DNA of 64,000 nucleotides, taken from Bacteroidota bacterium. Lineage in GTDB: Bacteria > Bacteroidota > Bacteroidia > Chitinophagales > BACL12. The position numbers and the translations under genes are program-made. The notes below the pieces were generated by a model. That model searched no databases. It saw only the letters and a program-made list of their open reading frames with translations, and had not been told where the DNA came from. The stretch lies in NCBI GenBank assembly GCA_016706255.1, contig JADJJZ010000011.1, positions 1 through 64,000 of the forward strand, written 5' to 3'. This document shows, piece by piece, positions 35,113-43,202 of this stretch; position 1 is the first letter of the stretch, and every line of letters begins with the position of its first letter.

Positions 35113-36735
35113 TCATTCCATTTTTTTATTTTTGAGCAGCGGCCTTTTTGCGTGATATACACCCAGTTTTTTAATTGCATAATCAATCACTTCATCCAAA
35201 TCTTCAGCCTTCACAATCGGGTCTACACGAATTTCTTCTTTGTGTTCCAGTTTGGTAAGTTCTTTTACCACTTTTCGCACAGCAGTTTTTAATTCTTCAT
35301 GCGTTAATTCACGGAATTCTTCCGGCATGCGCAATACGGAATATAAATCGCTGGTATGATGTTTCGATTGAAATAATTTGAAGGCTGCGTAAGCAATTAC
35401 ATGCTCAGGAAGTGCTACGTTATTGCGTTTGAAGGCTTTAACGATACTTTCACTCAGCATTTTAGTATAAACAGCATCACGTTGCGTATCGTGTTTTAAT
35501 TCGCCATGTGATTTAAAATAATCGCGGATATCGATATGATTGCCATTTTGATCTAAACTGTTTCCATTGTCATCAACAGGATTTCCGAAAATATCCATAC
35601 AACGACCAAAAGCAATGGTAAAATCGGCATCTGCTGTTACAAAGCGATATAAAAATTTTAATATTTTGTAAGATGAAGAATATTTATCGGAAGGAACGAA
35701 ATAACGTTCTTTTCCAACATTACGCAAATGTTCATCAATTAATTCAGGTGCTTCCAATACAAAACCATAATTGAGTGTAACAGGAACCACATAAACTTTT
35801 TTGAAGCCGTTGCCATTGGTATCTAAAATTTGTCTGCGTTGCGCTTCCAGAGCGGTTCCCAGCAAGCCTAATTTTAATTGTGATTCAACAACGTTGCTGC
35901 GTGAACGTGTTCCGCCCGGAAAAAATAAACTATGTCCGCCCTGATAAATTGTTTGTGTGCTATACGTTTTTAAAGCCTCTAGATAAATCGCATTTTTTTT
36001 GCGTCTGTCCACACGATAAGCGCCTAAACGATTCATAAAATAGGCGAGAAAACGCACAGAAAATAAATTTAATCCGGCACCATAAAAACAAGCCGGTAAA
36101 CCGATAGCAGAAATACCCCATCCAACAGTAATGGAATCGATATTACTGGTATGTGTTGGCACAACAACTACGATTCCGTCTTTGGCTAAATTCCTTAGTT
36201 GTTCAATTTCACCAATTACGTGAATACTTTTGAGTAAGTCTTTTTTATTGCCGAATAAGCGAATAAATGCTCTGCTGTGCGATGCATTGAGTAAACGATT
36301 GAATGCAAATGGCACAAACCGTTCAGAAAACTGATAGGTGCCTTTATCAAAATTTCCAACAATTTCAGTTACATATCGTGTAATTATTTTGCGGAGAATT
36401 TCTTTTTCAGCTTCAATTTGTCCGTCAGGTGCACTTTCAAATTCAACGAGTTTATTTTTTACTTCTGTCCAGAATTTTTTATCGTCAGGTGGATCAGTTT
36501 TCCAGGGGCGTTCTACGCGAATTTTTTCGAGGTAAATGGCTTTTGCCAGTTCGTTATGAACGTCTTTTTCCGTTGCGTTTTTATTGATAATATTTTGAAG
36601 TGTTTCCTCTACAACGCCATGAATAACCTGCTCGCGGTTTTTGCTGATGCGATAAATCGGCCAGTCCTCTATGTTAGGAATAATCCTTTTATAGGGGCTG
36701 GTTGCACTTTGAGTTGAATCCTGCTGCTCTGCCAT
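35113..36735 (-). CDS. PlsB-like glycerol-3-phosphate / 1-acyl-glycerol-3-phosphate acyltransferase
   Basis: About 540 residues. I start it at the ATG at 36735, since a promoter box lies just upstream; the ATG at 36765 would be inside the promoter. The acyltransferase motif H-x4-D is present as PTHTSNIDS (H195/D200 by this start), and motif III as FFPGGTRSRS. It has a long N-terminal region, unlike PlsC. It probably acylates glycerol 3-phosphate supplied by GpsA, the next gene on the strand. Exact position specificity (sn-1 or sn-2) is not readable from the sequence. Confidence 0.85.
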   Translation of the reverse strand: MAEQQDSTQSATSPYKRIIPNIEDWPIYRISKNREQVIHGVVEETLQNIINKNATEKDVHNELAKAIYLEKIRVERPWKTDPPDDKKFWTEVKNKLVEFESAPDGQIEAEKEILRKIITRYVTEIVGNFDKGTYQFSERFVPFAFNRLLNASHSRAFIRLFGNKKDLLKSIHVIGEIEQLRNLAKDGIVVVVPTHTSNIDSITVGWGISAIGLPACFYGAGLNLFSVRFLAYFMNRLGAYRVDRRKKNAIYLEALKTYSTQTIYQGGHSLFFPGGTRSRSNVVESQLKLGLLGTALEAQRRQILDTNGNGFKKVYVVPVTLNYGFVLEAPELIDEHLRNVGKERYFVPSDKYSSSYKILKFLYRFVTADADFTIAFGRCMDIFGNPVDDNGNSLDQNGNHIDIRDYFKSHGELKHDTQRDAVYTKMLSESIVKAFKRNNVALPEHVIAYAAFKLFQSKHHTSDLYSVLRMPEEFRELTHEELKTAVRKVVKELTKLEHKEEIRVDPIVKAEDLDEVIDYAIKKLGVYHAKRPLLKNKKME

Positions 36736-36741
36736 TATATG

Positions 36742-36749
36742 CAAATATA
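36742..36749 (-). promoter_or_regulatory. -7 box TATATTTG of the acyltransferase gene
   Basis: On the minus strand TATATTTG matches TAnnTTTG and lies 6 bases before the ATG at 36735. This supports that start and implies a very short leader. Confidence 0.5.
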
Positions 36750-36857
36750 TAAGTTTAGCTTTCAAATTGAACTTTTAGGGTTAGTTTTGCATTGAATGTG
36801 ACAGGGTTTGCAGATGCCCAAAACGGGTAAAAGCTAACTATTCTGCCCACATTATTG

Positions 36858-37225
36858 GGGGTTGACAGGAATCGACAGCATCGTTCATTGACAGGTAAGC
36901 ATGCAGTGCATTGTAGATTTGGCGCTTTAATCTTAAACTACGAAACAATTTTTACACGGCGAGTCTAACTACGCCATGGCAGCTTAATTCAGAGAATTAA
37001 GTAGCCTTCGTTCCCGATGTTGGTTGTCCGGTACAACTTCGGTGAACGTCATCTCATCGGGCTGGCTTTACTAATTTCCGGAGTAAAGTGAGAAAAAGGA
37101 AATAAGGAGGTTCTCAGGTTCGATGTTTCACCCTGAACTTCCCGACAAACAAGAAACATCTAAGCATGTAGAAAGCTTGCTAATGCTTTGTCTGGACGTG
37201 GGTTCAAATCCCACCAACTCCACGA
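36858..37225 (+). ncRNA. ssrA: tmRNA (transfer-messenger RNA)
   Basis: The 5' end GGGGTTGACAGGAATCGACA and the 3' end CAACTCCA pair as a 7-bp acceptor stem (GGGGTTG with CAACTCC, one G-T). The T-arm GTGGG-TTCAAAT-CCCAC is at 37197-37214. The tag frame is at 36958-36987 and reads GESNYAMAA then TAA. The tag resembles the usual Bacteroidota tags with NYALAA but has Met instead of Leu near the end. CCA is not encoded (ACGA at the end). It rescues stalled ribosomes with SmpB. A terminator follows. Confidence 0.95.
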
Positions 37226-37227
37226 AG

Positions 37228-37265
37228 ACGATCTTAACGCTATAGCGTTAAGATCGTTATTTTTC
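37228..37265 (+). terminator. Terminator of tmRNA
   Basis: A perfect 13-bp stem (37228-37240 with 37245-37257) around TATA is followed by TATTTTT. Confidence 0.9.
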
Positions 37266-37487
37266 ATCATAACTTTGCTTTGATGAAGCACACTCGTTTA
37301 TTTCTCAATCAATTTCAGTAAATTTTATCTGTCTTGAAAAGACAAATTTTGACATTCATTTTATCATCTTTGACGATTTTGATATTTAGAAAATACCGGA
37401 TTAGATCCAATAATCACCAAATATCAGTGGTAATTATCATTACTTGTTTAGGTGTGAAAATTACATTACCTTTGAATATAAGAAGAA

Positions 37488-37985
37488 ATGGCTAAAAATT
37501 ATACAATTGATCAAAGTGCCACTACAGGCTTTTGGTATTGGCAATGCAAGGATGGCAGCTCTGAAGGGTATGCAGGTACGAAAAGCGAAGCGAAAGCAGC
37601 GGCACAAAGCGCTTGTTCTGCTGGATATGTTATCACGCCACCTAAGGTAGATGCAACTGTTATTTCTGGATATTTGGCTACATTTTCGGCAAAGGATTTA
37701 AATAATCAAATAAACACTTTTAGTGTCGGAGAAATTTCTGAAAACTCTTTTTGTGGTTTTTTTGGACTTGACTGCTTTGAAAATTCGCAATCAAGTGATG
37801 TCCTAAAAGCTACTACAATTTTGAAAATTTGGGGAATTTACAGAGGTGGAATTACTTCAACACAAATTAAAACCTTGCATTATTTAAATAATACAGAATT
37901 CAATAAACTAATTGCTCGTCAATATTTTGGCTTAGAAATTACAATTAATGATAATGGCACAATTTCTTGGAGTTTTCCTTCTTAA
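37488..37985 (+). CDS. Protein of unknown function downstream of ssrA
   Basis: 165 residues, no signal peptide and no hydrophobic segment. The N-terminal 50 residues (FWYWQCKDGSSEGYAGTKSEAKAAAQSAC) show an aromatic-strand plus Ala-rich helix pattern. The middle has a cysteine-containing stretch (NSFCGFFGLDCFENS), and the C-terminus LEITINDNGTISWSF looks like paired strands. I do not recognise the family. It lies 222 bases after the ssrA terminator, at the start of the accessory stretch. Its end overlaps a possible start of the FGE-like gene. Confidence 0.6.
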   Translation: MAKNYTIDQSATTGFWYWQCKDGSSEGYAGTKSEAKAAAQSACSAGYVITPPKVDATVISGYLATFSAKDLNNQINTFSVGEISENSFCGFFGLDCFENSQSSDVLKATTILKIWGIYRGGITSTQIKTLHYLNNTEFNKLIARQYFGLEITINDNGTISWSFPS

Positions 37986-38574
37986 TTATTATTTTTTGTT
38001 TCCAATTGGGAATAATCCTACTGGGACTATTGCAGGTCCCGGAAAAGAATTTTATGTAGATGAATATGAAATAACTAATTTAGCTTGGAGAGAATTTTTA
38101 TTTTTTATGGAAGAAAAAGATTCCAATAATTTAAGTAAGCTAGTACCTGATTCTGCAAGTTGGTATAAAGTTTATTCTGGTAATTATTTAAAACCAAATG
38201 ATTTTGACAATTACCCAGTTGTAGGGATTGATTTTTTTCAAGTAAGTCTTTTTTGTGAATGGAGAAGTGAAGTTGTAAGCAAACGAACTGGGAAGGAAAT
38301 TATTTATTATTTGCCTTCTAAAGAGGAGTTTAATTTAGCAGTTGATTTTTTTAATAAAAATGAATTCACTGCAAAACTTTCAGATGTTCATATAATTGAT
38401 AAAAAAAGTAAGGTGAAAGGCCTTTGTTCAAATGTTTCGGAAATGACCAATGTCGAAGGTTTTGCTATAGGCGCAAATTGGAATAGTGAATCAGCCAGTT
38501 GTTATTTACAATCAACTTATACTGAAAATTCTGAATATGTAGGATTTCGATGTTTTGCCAAGTTTGTTAAATAA
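37948..38574 (+). CDS. FGE/SUMF1-like domain protein (GldK-type fold)
   Basis: Up to 208 residues. The start is uncertain: the ATG at 37948 overlaps the upstream gene by 38 bases and gives a hydrophobic leader (MAQFLGVFLLNYYFLFPIG). The body has the FGE-sulfatase-like landmarks FYVDEYEITNLAWREFLFFM, YPVVGIDFFQVSLFCEWRSE, YYLPSKEEFNLAV, SNVSEMTN and EYVGFRCFAKF, as in GldK/EgtB/PvdO-type proteins. It is shorter than formylglycine-generating enzyme and the copper-site Cys pair is not recognised, so it is more likely a non-catalytic or surface-associated version. Confidence 0.7.
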   Translation: MIMAQFLGVFLLNYYFLFPIGNNPTGTIAGPGKEFYVDEYEITNLAWREFLFFMEEKDSNNLSKLVPDSASWYKVYSGNYLKPNDFDNYPVVGIDFFQVSLFCEWRSEVVSKRTGKEIIYYLPSKEEFNLAVDFFNKNEFTAKLSDVHIIDKKSKVKGLCSNVSEMTNVEGFAIGANWNSESASCYLQSTYTENSEYVGFRCFAKFVK

Positions 38575-38736
38575 ATATAATCAATCTTGATCGTCGGAGT
38601 AATGGGATGGACGTAATCCTGTTATAATTTTACTTTGGGTATTTAAGTATATGGCAAGAACAAAAGCTTATTGTATTTTTATACAATTCCTTCATTTTCA
38701 ATATTATCGGGTTCGATAACGGTACCCTCAACTCCA

Positions 38737-38802
38737 CCTAAAGTAGATAAACCACTGCGAAGCGAACGTTGTTCGAACTTCTTGGTGGTTTTTCACTTTA
38801 GG
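38737..38802. repeat. Long hairpin in unit 1
   Basis: CCTAAAGT (38737-38744) pairs with ACTTTAGG (38795-38802), and AAACCAC (38749-38755) with GTGGTTT (38785-38791). The copy in unit 2 (42923-42988) has one substitution that makes the pairing perfect over 18 bp with one bulged A. Confidence 0.7.
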
Positions 38803-38813
38803 GGAGATTTTAT

Positions 38814-38846
38814 GATTGATCAAAATTTGTTGATTGAACAAAATTG
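38814..38846 (+). repeat. 33-bp dispersed repeat, copy 1
   Basis: This repeat begins GATTGATCAAAATTTG. Identical copies lie at 43000-43032 and 44701-44733, and a degenerate version near 45895-45930. Confidence 0.85.
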
Positions 38847-39017
38847 GGATTTTGAGGATTGGTTGATTTGCAGTCGCCAATTTTGATGGGAAGGATAATT
38901 TATGGTTGATTAAAATTAAAAGATTGCTGCGGGTTGAAACCGCACCTAAAGACTTGCAGCTTGATAAAACTAAGGCCCCAACTTTAAATATTTTATCGCA
39001 TAAATTGAGCTTTCAAA

Positions 39018-40022
39018 TTACTGTAAAATTATTACCTCACCAGAACCATCACTATTCATTAGGACAATTTCTGAAGTTTGCCATATAGTTAGTCCATCGA
39101 AAGTATTATTCACTTTTTCGGCAACCATTTTATTGCCATCAGCGGAAAGGGAGAATTTGTTATACCATCGTGAATCGCATGATTCTAATACAATAGAAGT
39201 TGTATTGGAAGCTAAATTATATTTGTAAAGATTTCCATACCATTGGCTGAAAAAAATATCCTGTCCGTTTGGGTGCCACTGAATGCAACAAATTGATTTA
39301 TTTTCAACATTCGGCAGTTGAACCGAATTAATTATAATTTTATTTTTAATATCAATGAGATCCAAAGTAAATTCCCCATTACCATTTAAATTCTGAATAC
39401 AAGCGAACAACCTATTTGTATTATTATATGTTCCCAATGGCAACCCATAACTTCCGCCATTATAAGTAATTGTAAAACTGTCTATTAATGTGCCTTCTGC
39501 ACTTAAACTGGTTTCATACATATGTTCAATGTCGCCATGATATTGGTTTCCCGGTTCAAGCCAATAATTTGTAAATACTAGTGTAGAATCAGCATTTATC
39601 CATTCCGGATAGCAGCTCCTATAATCATTGTCAAGCTGCCGGAGGTCGGATCCTTCACTGCTAATCCAATAAATCTGGTTTGCTTTGTTAAATGCAATTT
39701 TATTATTTATTCCCCAATTAGGTTGCGAAACATCCCAAACATCATTTTCCAATAAAACCTTTTTCTCTCCGGTTGAATAGTTATATATTTCCAATGAACT
39801 CATTTCAGTTATTTTGTCATAAAAAATATAAACAAATTCAGAATCGTTGTTAGGGTTAATAAATGGGGCTTTAAATTGAATCTCCGTTTCTCCATAAAGT
39901 GGCCCTATGACAGAAGGTTGAATGTCAAATTCAGCACAATCTGTATAATCTTGCAGATTATCATAACGACAAGCAATAATGTTTAAAATAAATATTAAAA
40001 ATATGGTGGGTTTTATACCCAT
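39018..40022 (-). CDS. TolB/WD40-like beta-propeller lipoprotein
   Basis: 334 residues. The signal peptide ends in the lipobox NIIAC (MGIKPTIFLIFILNIIAC), so it should be lipid-anchored. The body contains repeated blade-like phrases (SQPNWGINNKIAFNKANQIYWISSEGSDLRQL, YPEWINADSTLVFTNYW, CIQWHPNGQDIFFSQW, NKFSLSADGNKMVAE), as in TolB/DPP-type propellers. The C-terminus (EIVLMNSDGSGEVIILQ) is nearly identical to that of the broken paralogue at 43203-44209. The ligand is unknown. It diverges from the barrel gene at 40316. Confidence 0.8.
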   Translation of the reverse strand: MGIKPTIFLIFILNIIACRYDNLQDYTDCAEFDIQPSVIGPLYGETEIQFKAPFINPNNDSEFVYIFYDKITEMSSLEIYNYSTGEKKVLLENDVWDVSQPNWGINNKIAFNKANQIYWISSEGSDLRQLDNDYRSCYPEWINADSTLVFTNYWLEPGNQYHGDIEHMYETSLSAEGTLIDSFTITYNGGSYGLPLGTYNNTNRLFACIQNLNGNGEFTLDLIDIKNKIIINSVQLPNVENKSICCIQWHPNGQDIFFSQWYGNLYKYNLASNTTSIVLESCDSRWYNKFSLSADGNKMVAEKVNNTFDGLTIWQTSEIVLMNSDGSGEVIILQ

Positions 40023-40315
40023 TTATAATCTTCAGGAGGTTAGAAGTTCTACATTTTATAGTTTTAGGTAAACTTATAGATTTTAAAGATAATCCATATT
40101 ATCTAATTCTCGGGCGTTGTCAGGTGGATTTTTCGCCTGACCGCCTGATAAGGTTGTTGGGAACCCGTCTCTCATCTCTTACAAACATTCCCACTGCGGG
40201 TTTGCGAACAATATTTTATTGTTTCCATCGTTTTACGATTGTTAAAATTACCCCAGCATTTGCGTATTTTATACGCAAATGTATTTATTTTATCAAATCA
40301 TAAAACACATAAACC
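40023..40315. promoter_or_regulatory. Divergent intergenic region with CATTTGCGTA palindrome
   Basis: 293 bases separate the lipoprotein and barrel genes. CATTTGCGTA (40257-40266) and TACGCAAATG (40272-40281) form a perfect 10-bp inverted repeat, 35 bases before the ATG at 40316. It is kept in the second unit (44443-44467). GTCAGGTG/CGCCTGAC near 40120 is another small hairpin. This may be an operator or a leader hairpin. Confidence 0.45.
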
Positions 40316-40924
40316 ATGAAATTTGTATTAGGATTTATTTTATTTTGCAAATGTATTATTTTGCAAGGGCAGGTTTTTACTGAAGTGGATTATATTGGAT
40401 CTACTTATAGTAATAATATTGGAATTACTGTTGGCAAACAATATAATGCCCATGAAATTTCATTTGGGTTGCGCATAAATGACCCGAAATCTTCTACGGA
40501 ACCTTTGGAGAATATTAATGTGCATCCGACAAAATTTGATGAATATTTCGGACTGAAAATTAATTACCGATATTATTTTAGTACAAATTTGAAAATTGAA
40601 CCTTATCTGATGTTATCCGGAGAATACAGCCACAGTCCGCTGCGCGCTGATTACCTCTCTGAATTATCAAGAGATAAAATAATTGAGCCGAATGATAATT
40701 ATTCCTATTATATTGGATTTGTGCACCTCACCGGTGCCTACCATGTTTTAGATACAAGAATTGCATTGGGTTTTAAAACCGATATAACCGATAATTTATT
40801 TTTTACCATTTACGGCGGCTCCGGTTTAACATGGATGAAATACGACGAGGGGAATATTATAATTAATATGCCCGGTCCGGCAGTTAATAATTTTTTTGGA
40901 ATGGGTTTGGGGTATAGGTTTTGA
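40316..40924 (+). CDS. Outer-membrane beta-barrel protein
   Basis: 202 residues. A signal peptide (MKFVLGFILFCKCIILQGQ) is followed by alternating hydrophobic/polar strands (NNIGITVGKQYNAHEISFGLRIND, LKINYRYYFSTNLKIEPYLMLSGEYS, LGFKTDITDNLFFTIYGGSGLTW). It ends MGLGYRF with the C-terminal aromatic typical of outer-membrane barrels. Eight strands or so would fit. The first 61 residues are repeated in a truncated copy at 44503-44706. It is divergent from the lipoprotein gene, and both lie at the edge of the duplicated unit. Confidence 0.8.
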   Translation: MKFVLGFILFCKCIILQGQVFTEVDYIGSTYSNNIGITVGKQYNAHEISFGLRINDPKSSTEPLENINVHPTKFDEYFGLKINYRYYFSTNLKIEPYLMLSGEYSHSPLRADYLSELSRDKIIEPNDNYSYYIGFVHLTGAYHVLDTRIALGFKTDITDNLFFTIYGGSGLTWMKYDEGNIIINMPGPAVNNFFGMGLGYRF

Positions 40925-40995
40925 GGGGTTTTTTGATTGCTCAAAACTGTGTATATTAGTGCTACCAAATCAACATGAACCTAAACTTAATTTTT

Positions 40996-41091
40996 GGTGG
41001 TCAATTTCGTCCGGCCTCAGGTGGTCAATTTCAACCGGCCTTAGTTGGTCAGCTTAAATCGGCGCGAGGTGGTCAATTTCACCGATTTTTG
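40996..41091 (+). mobile_element. Solitary IS21-like end (four tandem 24-bp repeats)
   Basis: Four contiguous 24-base units start at 40996, 41020, 41044 and 41068, each beginning GGTGGTCAATTT or a close variant. Multiple repeats of this kind form the terminal transposase-binding sites of IS21-family elements; no istA/istB is present. The remnant lies 42 bases before the T9SS gene at 41133, which lacks its signal peptide. Confidence 0.65.
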
Positions 41092-41132
41092 CACCCGAAG
41101 ATTCATCTTTTAGCCGAAATTACCTCATTAAA

Positions 41133-41900
41133 ATGACGACTTGGTTTGCATTTGAACTTTTAAGTGAGATACCAAAAAATGATTTGAAATTATTGCAGAC
41201 AAATTACACAATCGGAAGTAAGTCTGTGAATGTTCAGCCGACAGTTTTCATCAACCCTGAACAGAATTTCCTCTACATTTATTTTAGTAATATTAGAGAC
41301 ACGACACAGCTATACACGATCAATACTTCGGGCACGTTTGGGGTATATGTTGATGGAGGGAAAATTCAAGTTGTAGATACTGCAGAAATTTTTTGTATTG
41401 ATGCATTAAAACCATATTCGACTTCAGGAAAAGGGAACGGAACGCTTTATAAATTGAATGAAACATATGCACTCGCAGCTGACACAACATGTTCCGAACC
41501 ATATCCGTGGGAAATAAGGAAAATAGATACGCTTATTAATGAACCTTGGGGAGATTCTTTACTAACGCTGACAGCTCCTGCCTACACCTTTGGCTACTTT
41601 AGAATTCCTATTCGTGCGTATTACCCCCTCAAGCTTGATGAAGTGGATAGTCATTATGATTTGAAGGTGTATCCAAATCCGACAAATAATGCAGTAACAC
41701 TTATAGGATTACAGGACAATTCCGTTATTCAAGGTAAATTACAAGTCAAGGTTATTACTATTACCGGTAGCATTTGTTTGGAAACAGAGGCTTTAAGCGG
41801 GCAAAGGCTTGACATTTCTAGTCTGAGTTATGGGGTCTATCAAATAATCATTAAATTTGAAGACGGCAATGTAGCCGTTGGAAAGCTAATTAAACAGTAA
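41133..41900 (+). pseudogene. T9SS-sorted protein, probably 5'-truncated
   Basis: 255 residues of open frame from the ATG at 41133. It has no signal peptide, although a T9SS type A sorting domain (VYPNPTNNAVTLIGL to VAVGKLIKQ) demands export. The body (TNYTIGSKSVNVQPTVFINPEQNFLYIYFSN...) is not recognised. The frame upstream enters the IS21-like end and meets a stop there. The simplest reading is that an insertion removed the original 5' end, so the product is probably not secreted. The following gene starts right after it. Confidence 0.6.
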
Positions 41901-41901
41901 G

Positions 41902-42786
41902 TTGAAAAATTCAAAATTTCATATTAAGGAATATTCCCTGTTTGCGGCAAGCTTTTTACTCATTAAAAATGATATAGGAGCGGAAGTTATTTACGGAGAT
42001 ATTATACCTGACACATTGATTAATGAAGAATGGGAAACATACACTATTGATTTAAACTATGACGGTGTGTCAGATTTCAGATTTCTAAAGAGATCCTTCT
42101 GGTTTATGCCCACCTCATCAAGCACCTCGCATTTTAATGCAATATATGCGGGTCCACTTGTCTTTGGAAATTTAATAGCAGGAAATCCTCATGTTATATT
42201 TCCATCATATGGTGGATCAACTGTGTACCACCCATACGCGCTTGCAGAAGGCGCCATAATTGATCAGAATAGCCTTGATTTTCAAAATGCAGGATATCAA
42301 GAATTGGCGTATCGATTCCTGGGGGAGAATAGCACTTACTGGCCGAATGGAGGGCATTGGTATCCTGAGGTAGTAGATAGATATTTAGGAGTGTATTTTA
42401 AGGATACAGCAAATTGTTATCACTATGGATGGATTCGGCTGGATGTAAAAGACTTTGGACGTGAGCTTGTTATAAAAGATTTTGCATACGAAACCGAGTG
42501 CAATCATCCAATAGTAGCGGGTGATACAATCAGTTATGTTGATGTCGCAGAGGAAAATAAATTAGATGCAGTAATCTATAGCTACGGCAATACGATTTAT
42601 GTTACCTTGAACGAACAATACAATGATGTGCAACTGTCTGTTGCTGATATAACCGGAAAAGAAATCTATTCAAACCAGATCACAGAAAAGTTTACGGATA
42701 TACCTTTGAATGAACCCAAAGGTATTTATATTGTTACTATTATTTCGGGAAAAAATAAGTATTCAAAGAAAGTGATTATCAACTAA
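41902..42786 (+). CDS. T9SS-sorted secreted protein, paralogue of 44787-45676
   Basis: 294 residues from a TTG at 41902. The start is supported by alignment with the paralogue at 44787-45676: MKNSKFHIKEYSLFAASFLLIKNDI here against MKNHKFNKSDYAAMAGIF...LLNNDI there. Both continue with YGDIIPDT or YTNIDPDT, share CYHYGWIRLD...IKDFAYETECNHPIVAGDT, and end with a T9SS type A sorting domain (IYSYGNTIYVTL to YSKKVIIN). Enzymatic motifs were not recognised. It lies directly after the truncated T9SS gene, so it may be read from the same transcript. Confidence 0.75.
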   Translation: MKNSKFHIKEYSLFAASFLLIKNDIGAEVIYGDIIPDTLINEEWETYTIDLNYDGVSDFRFLKRSFWFMPTSSSTSHFNAIYAGPLVFGNLIAGNPHVIFPSYGGSTVYHPYALAEGAIIDQNSLDFQNAGYQELAYRFLGENSTYWPNGGHWYPEVVDRYLGVYFKDTANCYHYGWIRLDVKDFGRELVIKDFAYETECNHPIVAGDTISYVDVAEENKLDAVIYSYGNTIYVTLNEQYNDVQLSVADITGKEIYSNQITEKFTDIPLNEPKGIYIVTIISGKNKYSKKVIIN

Positions 42787-43202
42787 CAGCAGAAGTGTTT
42801 TTTTAAATAAATGCCTTTTTCATGCTAACTTGTTCTATTTGAGGTTAATATGAACGATTTTAACTCAAAAAGATGTTTTAGTTCAAGTCTCAATTGGTTC
42901 GATAACGGTACCCTCAACTCCACCTAAAGTAGAAAAACCACTGCGAAGCGAACGTTGTTCGAACTTCTTGGTGGTTTTTCACTTTAGGGGAGATTTTATG
43001 ATTGATCAAAATTTGTTGATTGAACAAAATTGGGATTTTGAGGATTGGTTGATTTGCAGTCGCCAATTTTGATGGGAAGGATAATTTATGGTTGATTAAA
43101 ATTAAAGATTGCTGCGGGTTGAAACCGCACCTAAAGACTTGCAGCTTGATAAAACTAAGGCCCCAACTTTAAATATTTTATCGCATAAATTGAGCTTTCA
43201 AA
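42787..43202. other. Gene-free stretch carrying the left flank of duplicated unit 2
   Basis: From 42896 on it is nearly identical to 38710-39017, with the hairpin (42923-42988) and 33-bp repeat (43000-43032). No gene is supported. Confidence 0.75.
43000..43032 (+). repeat. 33-bp dispersed repeat, copy 2
   Basis: Identical to 38814-38846. Confidence 0.85.

Larger units (their letters stand above)
38575..39017. other. Gene-free stretch carrying the left flank of duplicated unit 1
   Basis: No gene is supported in these 443 bases. From 38710 they are nearly identical to 42896-43202. They contain the long hairpin (38737-38802), the 33-bp repeat (38814-38846), and the end of the convergent lipoprotein gene. 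Confidence 0.75.
38710..40499. repeat. 1.79-kb duplicated unit, copy 1
   Basis: This segment recurs in direct orientation at 42896-44686 (1790 and 1791 bases). The left ~355 bases differ at only about three positions, and the last ~235 bases at only about three. The central lipoprotein gene is clearly more diverged (roughly three quarters identical by eye). It holds the complete lipoprotein gene (39018-40022) and the first part of an outer-membrane barrel gene. Confidence 0.88.

Noticed and set aside
38671..39088. Small open frames inside the duplicated flanks
   Set aside because: They are kept in both copies only because the DNA is nearly identical; they lie across the hairpin and the reverse of the lipoprotein gene end and change frame between copies.
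40120..40170. attC-like site (GTCAGGTG/CGCCTGAC hairpin with GGGCGTTG)
   Set aside because: The conserved attC boxes (RYYYAAC, GTTRRRY) are not in the right places, and no integron integrase is seen.
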